The notes: generated from the letters alone by a model not told the origin. A stretch of DNA of 64,000 nucleotides from Linanthus parryae (GCA_023055425.1 JALGPY010000003.1:21759001-21823000), one strand, 5' to 3'. Shown: positions 46,320 to 58,857, numbered from the stretch's first letter. Program-made: numbers and translations.

Positions 46320-47562
46320 AGAAATTCAACTACCATTACTAGTGGACTGTTTCGAGAAATATCGGAGGAAGAACAGTATTCTATGACAACAGAAATTGCT
46401 CAAGAGTCCTGCACCTAGGGAAACACACATTATCATCAACCTATGTCATACAGTGCCTCTCTTTGCCGCCGCAATCGCACCCCATGTAAAGGTTACACAA
46501 GAAACTGGCCTAAATTTGCCTTTCTTTTTGCGAAGATTGCATCCTTTAGTCAGGTGCTATCGTATCACAAGTTTACTTTAACGAAGTTTAGGACACTCGA
46601 AGTCATGTAATCTCTCGAGAGATGCTTTCTTATCCAACAAGTACTAATTGCATGGAAAATAGCAGGAGTTGTTTATTGCTTTTTGAACAAGATAGCTCAG
46701 CATAGATTATGGTTATCATCTGAAGCAGTCCATCTAAGATGACCACACCAGTAATCAAGAGAATACCCAGTGCAGCCAGGTTTCCTACGAGAAAGCAAAT
46801 TTTAGTACCCAGTAAATCTTTTCTCAATGAATTGACAGTATATCGAGTATTTTCCAACGTCATAATCTCAGTTAAGAATACATCAGTGAAATAATAAACC
46901 ATCTTCTCAGACGCTGTTTTCCTTCCCTCCCCTCTAGACCCTTTACCACCTCAAATATAAAACCCTTACAAGTGACAAATAGCTTCTCAAGACCCGCATC
47001 AGTTACAAGACCAGGAAATAAAATGAAGGGTATTGCTATACATACCAACATAGAGGTCCCCAACAATGTCCCAACTTGTCCGCATCAGTTACAACACCCG
47101 CCACTGCAGTTTCTTTTCAACATATCGGTCAGTGTGGCTAAGTTGGGACAATATTGGGACATCAAAGCTGGTACATATAGCGTTTTTTGTAAACAGGATC
47201 CTGTAGTTGTAAAATAAAGCATGATAACAAGCAAACAAAGAGAATAAAGTCATGAGGGCTATTAACATCACAACCACATAAAAGTCACCTAACCCAGAAA
47301 CATTCGTTTCTCCAATTACTTGAATCGGGTACATGAATCAACTTTTTTCGTACGCTAAATATCAGGTTCAGAGTCAAAACTTTTAGGCTCGTGTTTTTCC
47401 ACTAGACCGGACAGCTAATTATTGGAAGACTAATAGAAGAACTTTTGTTTCTGCTTTCAGTTAACAACAATTCACATTTTAAAGGATAGATTATATGCAA
47501 AAATATCATGCATGATGAAGTCAAAACATCAATAAACGTGAAGTGGGGAAAAGTAGACTCAC
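46320..47562 (-). other. Region downstream of the EBS-like exons, last exon not resolved
   Basis: It should hold the short final exon and 3' UTR of the EBS-like gene. I could not choose an acceptor with certainty; a candidate that reads VEKHEPKS lies near 47380 but conflicts with the exon 4 phase. Minus frames at 47334-47089 (GDFYVVVMLIALMTLFSLFA) and 46902-46630 (CFLVGNLAALGILLITGVVI) are hydrophobic and gene-like, perhaps remnants of a membrane protein gene. I do not recognise it. Confidence 0.35.
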
Positions 47563-50500
47563 CTTAGCATTAGTCAGAGGAGAAGCACAATATTCATTCT
47601 GGGAAATACTGGTATCATTTTCTGATGAGCAATCAGAGCACAAGACGTGATCTAGCCGTTTCACTTGTTCAATGCTCATGTTAATACAAACAGGATGATA
47701 CCTATAAAAAATCATTTACACAATATCATACTACACGTTAGCATATAACTAGACATCATAAAATACAGTTATGGGATCATGGTGTCAGGTTAAGTTGCAA
47801 GCTGAGTATAATTCCTCATTGAACAGCATGTACTTTGATGTTTAAAAAAGAAAATAGCCGACAGGAAAAAGAAATGCTACTAGACTTATCTTAATTATGA
47901 CCATATCCACCTTTAAAGACCATATCTGGCTGGGATGATAAGAGTGATAGGGCGGCAAGGGCTTCCTGAATCAATTAGGAAAGGAATTTGCGTGATTTCT
48001 GCCAGGGCGTGGGACTTGCATCTACAAAGAGTGCTATATCCTTAAATATAGGAATCAGGTGATGCTTACTCTTCTATTACATTTTTCACTTCTCTTTCCA
48101 TGGATTAACATAACCCAGTTTCCTATCCACTTAGATGAGCTAGTATGCTTTCTAGGAAGCCATATTAAAATGGGGTTAGTTACATATTGACCACGTCCAG
48201 TATGGGCTAATTCTGTAGAGAGAGCCGATCCGTAACCAGACATACTTGGCCAGATCACATCCCTCCAGTTTGTTTTCTGCAAACTACCCACCTCCAGTTG
48301 TTAATTGCAAATAATCAATAACTCTGGTAAATTTGTATCAAAAGTTTAACACTGTTGAGGTTATAATCGCCCATAAAAAAAAGAAAAAAAAGAAAAAAAA
48401 ACAAAAACAAAAACAAAACAATAACAAAAAAGAAGCAAAAATATTGAAAACACAAAGGGGGTTGAGGGTTTCATCCCTCTCTCTCTCTCAATCTGCCCTC
48501 TCTTTTGTTCTATACCTCCCTCCCTTCCTCCCTCAATATGATATATTTCCTCTCTCTAAATCTGCCTGTTGCTCTTTCTTTCGATCCCTGCTGGGTTGAA
48601 TCGGTCCTACGGGTTTCTGGGTCTTTGACTGCATGTTCGATGTCTTGCTTCGATTGGTTCTGGTTTGATTCAATCGAGCGAATTGGCGATTTGGCAAGCT
48701 GATTGGAGTTGCTGGCTGTTGTAATCAGTGGTAGAGGTATGAGTTGAACGATTCGCCGGTTTTAATGGATGTCCGGAGGTGAGGTGGCAGTGATTGGAGT
48801 TGAGTTTACGGGTTTTGGTTGATTGGGAAAGAGGGTTGAAGTCCATGGTGCAGATGGAGAGGAGGGTGGTGGTTGTTGGTGACGTAGATGAAGAATACGA
48901 AAATGGAGGCAGTAATGGTGGTGATTACCACCGGATTTTTCACCAGATTTTGGGTTTATGGAGGTGGTGATGGCAGAGGGGTGGCAATGTTCTTGATGTT
49001 CATATTTTATTAATTGGACCACATTATTCCTCAATAAAATTGATATAATAGTCAATTAACAGAAACGTTTGGACGGAATTTACCCCGATATGTGATTGCT
49101 TACAATCAACAACGGGAGGAGGGTAATTTGCAAAAAGCAAGTGGAAGGAGTACATGGATTATTCCCTATACTGGAGGTGGGTAATAAGTAATTGACCCTA
49201 TTAATTATAATGAAAAGGGTAGGCATTGGAACATCTTTCTTTAGCAGCTCCACCGCCAGCAAGCAAGGATGAAGGTGTCTTAGCAGCTGGTTCCCAAAGA
49301 GTTAAAGGGAGGCAATCGGCAACCTCATCATTCCAAAGCAAAGCATGGAACAGCATCTTATCAATAAGAGAGGTGCACAGGGAAGGTATGACTCAAGTAT
49401 AGTTACAAGGGAATCTAATAGAAGAAAAGGAATGAGTTTACTCAGTGTAGTGGAAAGGGAAGTAAAGACACGCTAGGAATCACTCTAGCATGATCAGTAG
49501 TACCCGAATCAAACAATTGAATATATAATAAACATGTAGAGATTAAGTAAAGCAGAGAAATGGAGATTCATTCAAGCAACAGTGTCGAAGTGGAGGCTTC
49601 CAGATGCGAAAACCCCGGATTCCTAGAGAAAAATATTACTACCCTGGGTGGAAAGTAATTCGAAGGGCGTGAAAAGGTGAAGATTCTAAGTTGACGTCCT
49701 CTCTTCCTGGTAGGAATCGAATCTCTACCTTTCCAGCTGTTCAGCAAGCGCAAGTAATTGGCTTTTGGGATAACCTCCCACTAGGACTCCTGGAGAAGGT
49801 TCCTCTATCCCAAGTAGGTGCTTTCCATGGGCAATAAATCAACAAGAGGACATCGGGCATTTAGTGAAGTATTCGTCGATAAGTAAACTGTTCTGAGACG
49901 TCATTTTCATAGGCAGGCAACAGCAGTTGACGCCCCCAGCGAATTCCCAATTAGTCCATTTCCAGTGAAGTCAAATGGCAGTATGCCACTGTCACAAGAT
50001 GGAGCGACCTCTTGGAATAATGATGGAAAAGGGTGGAGATTTCACATTAAGAATTTGTTATCCATTTACTTATCTGACATCAAGGATAAGTTATTTATAT
50101 TACACAATTTAGCTTGTTCTGCCCTGTCTTCTTTACTTCCTATATTTTGATATCCAATGATGACGATGGACTGATTGGGATCAGCAGAATTCTCATACTA
50201 CAGAGCCAACTGCTTTCACAAAGGGTAAAAAACATCCTGAGCAAGAGGGCTTGCCCGGAGCGAGTAAGAAGCGTCCAAAGAATGCCAATAGGATGAGAAT
50301 GAGCCTCGAAACCGATGGTGGAAACAGCGCTCCGACCAAGTAAGGGACTCACTGTTTGAAACTTAGTGTTATGAGCTTTCTTTCTTTTTGTTTGTTTTTT
50401 TGTTGAAAAAAACCTAATTTATTTAGTTGAGGTTTACCCTATGTAATATAAGCCTTTGTGCTTCTGTGAGACATGGTCCGAATCGCAGAAAGTAGGGAGT

Positions 50501-51901
50501 GAAGAAAGGATCATGCACAGGTTCGAGTCCCTGCCCTACTTCGCATCTTGAGAGTTGTATACCTCTAGCCTTCTATTTTCACTGAGATTCGACTTTCTAG
50601 ATCAGCACATTTAAGCACTGGCTTGAAACAAAAGAAATCCAAACAGAAGACGCTGAAATCCTAACCATGTTAAATAACTATTGCACCATGTTTCCTGTGA
50701 TCAGGCTAACACCAAACAGTTAGGCAAGACAGGACAGTTGCTTTATCTTATTTTTTCCAATTTATTGTTGATCAAAGGGAGTTAAAAACAAAAAAAAAAA
50801 AAAAACAAAAAAAAAAAAAACAAAAAAAATCAGTTTGCTGAGGGAGACAAGAGCAATGAACCTACCAGTCCTTGCACCCCTCGCACTTAACCATCAGATC
50901 ATCCGGGTTGTAAGGCATTTCACAGTTGCAGTACCTACATAAATAATCAACCAAAAACTTCATTAAGCTACAAACAACAACACATAATAAATATTGGTAA
51001 ACAACATACAAACAAACCCATCATCAACACTCACACTGGAACTCTGTCAGGCATGAAAGCACCAGTGGCAGTCTTGTACTCAAATTGACAGAAATAATCC
51101 TCGACTCCAACCTCATCAAGTTTACAATATTCCTTCAGGGAATGCACAGTACACTTCCCCTCAATGGTTTGAGCCCTTTGGACTTCATACTGATCTGATA
51201 AGAACAGCTCTTTGGCTCCATGGAACAGCCTCCTCCGTACAGCAGATTCCTCCGGCCGGTAGTACCTCCTCACCAAAACCATAGTGTTATTCTGGTAATC
51301 CTGATTAATCTCCTCCACCAGAGCAACATACGGCGGCGTATTGTTGTCAGAAGGTCGCATCAGTACACAGTCACCAGCTTCAAAAATCAAAACCCACCAA
51401 AAATTAACACCCAATCACTCGAATCATCATGCATTCACACCTATGTTGCACCGACACTCCAAATATTTTCTGGTTCACGTTTCAGACACTCCGACACGCG
51501 GAAACGTCTTCGACACATCAGGTGGCGTTTCGGTTCAAAAAACAGAAAAAAATGGCGTGTCTAGCCGTCCGACACGCGGGAAACACGCGTGTCTCAAACC
51601 GGAGACACACGTGTCGGGATTTTTTTTTTTAAATTTCTCGGGGTTCGTTTTGTGATATATTATAAATTAGAGGGACTGTCTCAAGTATCATCTTCTCAAT
51701 ACATAGATCCTTAACCCTAGCCGCACACTATCTGAAATACTCATCAGAGTTGCGAAACAAAGAGAAAAACGCGAAGAGGCGAACACGAAAGAAGAGAAGA
51801 ATCGAAGACCTACCCGTAGTGTCTGAACTTATTTATGCTTTGATCTATTTGTACTTGGTAGTGACTAAAATTGTTATTGCTTTAATGTCTTTATTGTAAT
51901 G

Positions 51902-51939
<38 letters not shown>

Positions 51940-52608
51940 TCAGTGTCTCCGTGTCTGGCCGTACCCGTACCCCGTACCCGTTTCCGTGCAACGTAGATTC
52001 ACACCCAAAGTGTAAAGATCCGTACAAAATCCATAAATAAAAAAAAATATAGTAAGATCTGACTAGTGCTGCATGTTCGGTTAACCGGAACCGAACCGGT
52101 TTCTTCCTAACCGGTCGGTTCTCGGTTCAGTTAACCGGTAGAAACTCTCTTTTGGTTAGGTTAACCGAAACCGATATTTTTCCCATATCTATAACCGAAC
52201 CGGAACCGTGGGACCGGATCCGGTTCATCAGTTCGGTTCCGGTTGTGGTCGGTTCTGGATATTTTTTTTATTTTTTATTTTTCTGGTCGATTCTCGATTA
52301 AACCGGCCAGTTCCGGTTCCGGTTACCACTTACCCATGAACGAACCGAGACTGACCATATACGGTTCGCTGACCGGTTCCGGTTCTCCTAGGTTCGGTTC
52401 GGTTCGGTTCTCGGTTCCATATATTCGGTTAACTCGGTTCGGGTTTAACCGGAAACCGCAGGTTAACCGGAACCGAGTGTAGCTCTAGATCTGACTGTAG
52501 GTGAAATAGGTATGTGAGCCAATAGGTAGATTTACCTTTGATGACCATGTTGATGCCTCCGATGGTGTATGAGGCCGAATCGCCCTTGCCTGATCTGGTT
52601 TTCACCAT
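47563..52608 (-). CDS. BAH-PHD histone reader, EBS/SHL family
   Basis: Spliced minus-strand gene. Coding exons are 52608-52536 ([21 protein letters not shown]), 51377-51035, 50934-50866 and 47701-47563; all junctions have GT/AG and the phases agree. The visible 208 codons carry a BAH domain (about residues 26-135: [44 protein letters not shown]) and a complete PHD finger with Cys4-His-Cys3 ligands ([30 protein letters not shown]). The known Arabidopsis EBS and SHL bind methylated histone H3 (K27me3 through BAH, K4me3 through PHD) and repress flowering; a similar nuclear role is inference. The last exon is missing from my model. Introns 1 and 3 are large and full of transposons. The BAH part is somewhat diverged from what I recall of EBS. 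Confidence 0.85.
48262..49190. mobile_element. Possible Mutator-like element with captured sequence, in intron 3
   Basis: ACCCACCTCCAGTTGTTAAT at 48290 matches, inverted, the end ATTACCCACCTCCAGTATAG (49187-49165). The outer ends are degraded, and I found no clear target duplication. The inside (48450-48980) has a CT-rich leader-like stretch and GC-richer sequence resembling a gene start. No product recognised. Confidence 0.4.
48371..48445. repeat. A-rich low-complexity sequence
   Basis: Runs of A broken by single G or C. A similar tract lies at 50789-50828. Confidence 0.85.
49260..50350. other. Possible mitochondrial-type DNA insert in intron 3
   Basis: Base composition and wording (for example GGGCTTGCCCGGAGCGAGTA and CTCCCACTAGGACTCC) are unlike the AT-rich introns and remind me of plant mitochondrial intergenic DNA. 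No organelle gene is recognised. This is an impression only. Confidence 0.25.
51441..51996. mobile_element. hAT-type miniature element in intron 1 (556 bp)
   Basis: Ends CTATGTTGCAC and CTACGTTGCAC (inverted), perfect 8-bp duplication attcacac (51433-51440 and 51997-52004). Near its ends are arrays of GACACG/CGTGTC and GTACCCGT. A TA microsatellite lies at 51903-51938. The middle (51690-51830) looks like a captured leader. Confidence 0.9.
52064..52487. mobile_element. hAT-type miniature element in intron 1 (424 bp)
   Basis: Ends TAGTGCTGCA and TAGAGCTACA (inverted), perfect 8-bp duplication gatctgac (52056-52063 and 52488-52495). Densely packed with AACCGG/CCGGTT motifs on both strands. Confidence 0.93.
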
Positions 52609-52830
52609 CAGATTCTGGTCAACGCAGAAATAAAGCTTTCGTTAAACAGTCATTTAGATACGGGGGTCTGTAAACCCTAGAATTTGGAAGAAGGAAAGAA
52701 TCCATACCTCGGCTTAACGGAGTTTCACGGAGATGTCCGATTTATGCAGAGGATGGGGATCAGATTGGAAACAAAATCGAAGATTAAGCAGATGAATACT
52801 AACAATTAGGGACTTGATGGGCTTTGTGTG
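52609..52830 (-). promoter_or_regulatory. 5' UTR with intron of the EBS-like gene
   Basis: A consensus donor (GAG|GTATGG at 52708/52707) and acceptor (GACCAG at 52620-52615) define a likely 93-bp intron eight... bases upstream of the start codon region; a pyrimidine-rich leader exon lies above it. The transcription start is not determined. Confidence 0.5.
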
Positions 52831-53489
52831 AGTTTCTTAGGAAAAAACAAAGACTGAAATGACTTTTCTTTTGTCTTGAAGTAAAATGTTATTAATATGT
52901 GTAATTAAAGCTTGGCTTGTAACCGTCGTGGTTGATTACTCTAATCTTCCTGAAAATCTATCCTTGTACAGCGTTGTTCAGCAACCACCTAAAACGACTT
53001 GCGAATAAACACAACCAGTTGCGAGCTCCAAAACATGACCTTTGCTAGCAAGATATATTGCATACACACTGCACACCTGAAGCCTGAAGGGCATCCGCTA
53101 TGGGTTCCTTTATCATATGGAGAAAATTAAATTAATGCCTCGAAATTGAGATTTTTTCCCTGAACGTGACTAGTTTCTAAGATCATTTCCAGCTCTACGC
53201 TTTTTATGATTTTGTTTGGATAAGGAATATGATGGTTGACAAAAAAAAGGATAAGCAATATGATGAAAGGATATGAAAACGGGATCCCCACCATTTTCTG
53301 TGTTTGGGTGATGGATACTGGAGGGGACACCATATCCCTCTCATTTTCCCCTACCCCTTTTTCGCTTAAATCCATATCCCACCTAGGGGTATGGGAGGGG
53401 TCTTAAAATGTATAACAACCCCTGTTAGAATCATGGGGTCCCACCTCAAAACCAATTGGCAGTGAGGGGAGTAGCCCGGGAGCTTATTA
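52831..53489. other. Upstream region of the EBS-like gene
   Basis: AT-rich; no gene seen. It should contain the promoter, but no single element stands out. Confidence 0.4.
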
Positions 53490-53848
53490 GACTGAGTCCA
53501 ACAGAGGGGTGAGGACGCACCCAAGCCCCTATTTAGCAGCTTCAATAGCGAGGGGGGAGGGAAGCATTGCCTGCTAATTTGGCATGGAAGGGGGAGGGGG
53601 GAGGGGAGGGGGAGGCCGTGGGCTTGCACTGGTCCCACGGTCTGGTGAGGTTTTTTTTTGTATTTTGTTCCCTTTAAATAAAATCCTGGTTTAACAAATT
53701 GAAAGATTTTATTAAAATACAATAAGAGAGGTGGAGGAGGTCCTCTACTATTGTAGATCAAATGGCAAATTTGTAAATGTTAGGGTTAATTATGGTAGAA
53801 AGTGGTGGGTCGGGTAAGGGTGGGGGAGTACCACTGCTGGACTCAGTC
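53490..53848. mobile_element. Tourist-like (PIF/Harbinger) miniature element
   Basis: Ends GACTGAGTCCAACAGAGG and GACTGAGTCCAGCAGTGG (inverted) with TTA on both sides (53487-53489, 53849-53851). Contains a G-rich tract near 53590-53620. Confidence 0.9.
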
Positions 53849-54280
53849 TTAACTACGCACAAGACTCAACAATCCTGATATGGGACAAATTCTCAACACG
53901 CCCACTCACGTGTGGCATCATATCATACAAGCCAAAAACGTGGACAACATAAAAGGTGTTGGTGAGCAAGCATGGGTCACCAGACCCACACGAAAAACTA
54001 GCATGCCTTTATATCATTAAGAATATTCGCGTCATAATGATTTCAGATACTCAATACCCAATTTCTTACATTAGCATACTGAGATCTCTCACATCACCAA
54101 TTCCCAATGTAGGTGTAAGCGAGTCAAGCTATCTTGAGCAGCTTAAGTCTTTGCTCGAAAATAGCTATTTTACGGTCAATTGTTATGTCCTAAACATTGG
54201 AATCTTGCTTTAAACACTGAGCAACTCATGACCCTACTCGTGAAGTGGCTCACCAGAAGAGAAATACATATACAAACCTA

Positions 54281-54528
54281 CTCCCTCTGTCCCATTGTAT
54301 GTTTGCACCTTTCCTAAAATGGATGTCCAAAAATATGTGTCAACTTACACATAAATTACTTGCTTCTTCACTTAATCCCTCCATACCCTCTATTAAGTTC
54401 TCACATTTTTACTTCCCAGGAAAAGTACAACATAAGACAAATGACAATTTTGTAAATCTGCCCAAGTTATAGCACCCCCTTAATCCTCATAAAAAGTTAA
54501 GCAGAGCACGTAAATGAGACGGAGGGAG
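54281..54528. mobile_element. Stowaway miniature element
   Basis: Ends CTCCCTCTGTCCCA and CTCCCTCCGTCTCA (inverted) with TA duplication; 248 bp. Confidence 0.92.
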
Positions 54529-56339
54529 TAGGTATATACATATAAATATAAAGAGAACTTACAGACAATTTGAAAATCTACATGTAGTAGCAAAATAAAC
54601 TCGAGTGTAATAATTATTATGATTTAGAATTAAGCAATTGGTGACAAACCCTGATTGTATTCAGAATAAATATAGAAATTTATAGGGATCAAAACAGAAA
54701 CAGATTTTTTGCCTCGTACCTTGTGTTCTCAACTACTTGAAGATTTACATGGTGGTTCAATTTCGTGCTTTCTAATTGGAGTGTGTTGCTCAATTACTGT
54801 ATACATCCTCTCTTAATTTGCAGCTTGTGAGAATTTGACAATTTTAACTGTAGAGCAACGGCATGGATCTTAATACGTTGGGCTAAGATTAATAATTTTT
54901 TCTTGGATTTAAGACCATAACAAGATCCATTTTCCATATCTTTTCCGACTCAATATTTTCGGAGAGGGCCTACCTCACCTTCTTTTATATTCTTTCCCCC
55001 TAATAGAGAGATGTCTAAGGTAAATATATCCAAGGTTGCTAAAACGTCACTACACTGTTCCAGATCGCTAAAGTATTGTGTTTTTAACTGTGTAATCCAA
55101 TCCCCCAATTTGTAGTATGAGAGAAATTCTGTTAACTCGGGACATGATAGAAACAAATCATGTTTCTCTGAATATAGGAACATCCTAGAACCCTTATCAT
55201 GTTATTGAGTGCCTTCGCCTCTCAGGGACCAATCCTCCAATTATTTAGATTGAAAACCTTTTTAAGATAAGAATCTATAAACAAATCATGATCTCTTAGA
55301 TTGCCCGGTTTTCCATTCCAGAACCAAAAAGCACCATAGTTCTTGATATTCATGATTGCATAATCCAATTAATAATTCAATCAAATATGAGACATAGGTT
55401 ATTGTGTTTCCATAGAATGTACTTTAAGTTCTAGATGCTGCTAGAATGGAGCTGGAGAGTTCCTTTTTGGCTTGAACAAGCTGATGACATTTAAACTTGT
55501 GGGAGGACATTGTATGAACTCAGTAAGATTTCACTGTTTGAGGATGCCTTCACTCATTGCAGACGCACTCATAATAAAATTTTAAATACTGTAACAAAAT
55601 AAGACTGCAATAAATGTGTACGTAGTCTAATTACGAAAGGAAAATGATAAGCGCCACCACTTCGTTTTTCACTGTTTAATGTCAAGGTCAATCCACATTG
55701 TAGGTTGCTCCAATTGCTTGGTAGTCGGTTAAGGGGAAAATCAACCAACATCATAACCTGTTATACTCCGTTACATAAAAGGTGAACCAAGAAGGGAGAA
55801 AAGCTTACACGAAACCTATTTTTTTGAAGAGATATGAAACCCTACTCTCATCTCCTTTTAATCATGTGACAAGATCAAACGAAATAGCTTTAGTTTCCAC
55901 TTCCCCTATCACGCTTGACAAAATGCACCACAACTATCCGTTCACAGACAATTCAACCAGATTAAACTATCTTTTCAGATTGAAGCTACCGCCGGCAGAC
56001 CAAATTGTGTAATCATATGCATAGAGAGAGAGAGAGAGAGAGACGTACGGTGGTCCAGTGGTGAAACAGGAGAGAAGGAGTGGTTGGGTACTGGGAGAAA
56101 CCATAGCAGCACGAAACACCTGACTCGCCTGCGGGAAGTATCCCATTGCCGCTGCTTACATACTGAAAGGGATGTTATAAAGCCGAGTATGTCCGGTTAC
56201 AGATCCGCTCTCTGCAGCAACCTCCTGCTCCAAAAATTAAAAGATGGTGAAACAAACTTATACAACAAATATGTAAGATTATCTCAAAGCCACAAAAACA
56301 ACACGGGGAGGTCAGGCCAATGAGTGTACCAGTCACTGC
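54529..56339. other. Intergenic or decayed sequence
   Basis: 1.8 kb without a supported gene. A minus frame at 55183-54950 (KLGDWITQLKTQYFSDLEQC) may be an old retroelement fragment. GA microsatellite at 56024-56042. A short block at 56165-56215 is the inverted relative of 48220-48265. Confidence 0.4.
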
Positions 56340-56990
56340 AGCTCAAACACGGAACCACAAAAGAATCTGGTTATATGGCATTCACCAAATGCAGTACCTT
56401 CATAACAAAAACCAACCAAAAACATCTAAGAAATAAATAGCATACACTAATATATATCAAAACCACTATGCATATCACCCATATAGGCCTATATAACTCT
56501 CGCACACTAACCAAGCCTGGGAAATGTGTTGACAGAGACTGTGTATTCGAAGCAGCAAAAGTGATCTTTGACTCGGACATCATGAAGCAAAGTATAATCC
56601 TTCAAGGAATGCACAATCATTTTAGTGTTGTCAGCACTCAGAACATCGTAGCAGTCCAACAAAAATAACTCTTCTGCCCCGTGAAACAGCATCTTCCTTC
56701 TCGAGCAACATATGGTGACCACAACTTTTCGGAAGACCACACGAATACACATTCTCTGGCTTCAGAACCATAAAACACAACAATCAGTCACCCAAAACAC
56801 TACACGCATATGCACCCACGAATAGTAATAACTGCTCATATAAACACAGAGGCACACACAGACACATTGAGAAAGGGAGATGAGTTTAAACATAAGTGTT
56901 TGTGGTGCTGCCTCTGATGGGCTATATAAATCCAAAACTCCCTTGTCTGATCTCTTTCCTACATCACCTTCAACCTTCATATCAAGATCC
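56340..56990 (-). pseudogene. Decayed tandem copy of the EBS-like gene
   Basis: Three parts align with the intact gene in order. An exon 1 remnant near 56985-56930 reads GKRSDKGVLDLYS. An exon 2 remnant at about 56759-56510 reads RRKMLFHGAEELFLLDCYDV and MIVHSLKDYTLLHDV but lacks the first third of the BAH domain. An exon 3 remnant at about 56398-56335 matches GGTACTGCA...GACTGG but has stops and lost Cys codons. Exon 4 was not found. It lies upstream of the intact gene on the same strand, as expected for a tandem duplication. Confidence 0.75.
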
Positions 56991-57004
56991 GAACAAGTCA
57001 GCAA

Positions 57005-57490
57005 TTAGGCGGGGATTGCACTGGTAGAGGAACTCAGAACTTTTTAATCATCTTAAACACCATCCTGTGAAAATTTGATCATAGTGATGAGAAAGAAAAC
57101 TAGTTTTTATTACAACTTTCTACAGCTAAAATAGCTGAACTTGTCAGTAACCAACCAACAATAGTATTTTTTTTTCCTTTTCTTTTATCGATTCTTCTTC
57201 CTTTTGGTGACAAGTAACACTGGTAATATGAACTTGCTCTCCTTGGGAAGCATAATTGATCAAACCAACACAAATAAAGGTAAATTAGGTTTAAATGTGC
57301 GTCCTGTCGCTGGCGCTTCTTGAGTCCTTTGTGTCTCTAAAGGATAACCGACATGTGTGTGTAAGACATAATCTATCCTTGATTTATTTCCTCCACTTAA
57401 ATATGGCCCCAGCTTCCATGTATGGTTGATATAATAATTGTTTAGCAATAATTGATATTATTCCTTTATGTGAGCAGAAATTCTCAGAAA
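57005..57490. other. Unassigned stretch with one gene-like frame
   Basis: The minus frame 57448-57260 reads WKLGPYLSGGNKSRIDYVLH, which looks coding, but I cannot name it. It may be an isolated exon of a broken gene. Confidence 0.3.
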
Positions 57491-58028
57491 ATTGGCAATT
57501 TTTTTATAAGTACTAAGAAATATATAAAAATCAAAAAAGAAGGATTACAGAGGAACTGAGAGGTCATGCACACACAACCACAAAATCCAACAAAGCTACT
57601 ACAACAGCCTATGCGAAGTAATGCACAAAATCCAACAGCTGATCAATTGAATTCAGCGGTTCGCAGGGCCGCCACTTCAATAACACCTGCAAGATTAGTC
57701 CTTTAACATAGGCATCTGACAAACGAACTCCATCAAAAGTTTCTCTGTTCTGCACCCTCCATATGATCCATATAACGACCAAAGGAGCAATACTCCACAC
57801 CTTTCGTCTCTCTCTACCAACCTGAACACCTCCCCAAGCAATCAGAAACTCAGAAACTGTTCCAGGCGCAACCAAACAAATGCCAGAAGACGATAGGACC
57901 AGACCCTAGAAGGATCTAGCAGGACAATGAAGCAGAAGGTGATTAACTGATTCCAAACTGGACGTACACATACAGTACAAATTGACTATCACATGACGAC
58001 GCCGGCCCGCGTTGTCAGTAGTCAAGAT

Positions 58029-58391
58029 CTAAGTTACCTGGAACGCGGATCGTTCCAATTCGCGAAACGGGAACGTGATCGCGGAACGCCATACCCTATG
58101 GAATTTGGTACGCCAGGGGTAGGCTTCTTTAGATACCTTTATAGCCGTTTTACCATTTATCGCAAATCATAAAGAGTAAAACTGCTCAATATATGAAATA
58201 TTTAAAAGTCAATACTCTAAAAATGGATGTAACTTAGCAAAATTCCACCTTTTACAGAGATGCCTTGGGTGAAAATAGTGAAAAAATAGGGATCGCCAAA
58301 TTAAGCGATCTGGATCGCTGGTGTTCCACGTTTCGGAACGGGTGATCCAATTCGCAATTCGCGGGGGTACGAGTGAATTGTGGTAACACTG
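58029..58391 (-). mobile_element. hAT-type miniature element in L1, first copy (363 bp)
   Basis: Ends CTAAGTTACC and CAGTGTTACC (inverted), perfect 8-bp duplication gtcaagat (58021-58028 and 58392-58399). It interrupts the L1 frame exactly between HDRIL and TDNAG. GGAACG/CGTTCC and ATTCGCG motifs cluster at the ends. Confidence 0.9.
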
Positions 58392-58476
58392 GTCAAGATC
58401 CTGTCATGAGCTGCACACCACGCGAAAAGAGAGACTCTGGAGGGAGCCCCTAAATGCCAGATCAAAGGATCAGGAC

Positions 58477-58857
58477 CAGTTTTACCACGATTCACTCGTA
58501 CCCCCCGCGAATTGCGAATTGGGTCGCATGTTCCGAAATGTGGAGCACCAGCGATCCAGATCGCTAAATTTGGCGATTCCAGTTTCTTTTCACTAGTTTC
58601 ACCTAAAGTATCAATGTAGAAGGAAAATAAATTTTAGATATGTTAAGTTACATCTATTTTTAGAGTATTGACTTTTAAATATTGTATATATTGAGCAGTT
58701 TTATACTTCATGATTGTGGAAAATGGTAGAACTCCTATAAAGGTATCCAAAGAAGCCTACCCTTGGCGTACCGAATTCCATAGGGTATGGTGTTCCGCGA
58801 TCCCGTTCCCGTCCCACGAACCGGAACAATCCGTGCTCCGGCCTCCGGGTAACTTGG
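58477..58857 (+). mobile_element. hAT-type miniature element in L1, second copy (381 bp)
   Basis: Same family as 58029-58391 in opposite orientation, starting CAGTTTTACCACGATTCACT and ending GGGTAACTTGG. Flanking 8-mers atcaggac and agcatgac agree at six of eight positions. Confidence 0.85.

Noticed and set aside
46630..47334. Hydrophobic minus frames as a DUF599-type membrane protein gene
   Set aside because: The two segments resemble that family only loosely and lie in the wrong order for one gene on this strand.
50491..50540. tRNA-like sequence with GGTTCGAGTCC box and AGTAGGG/CCCTACT ends
   Set aside because: Only 50 nt; there is no room for D and anticodon arms. At best a relict or chance.
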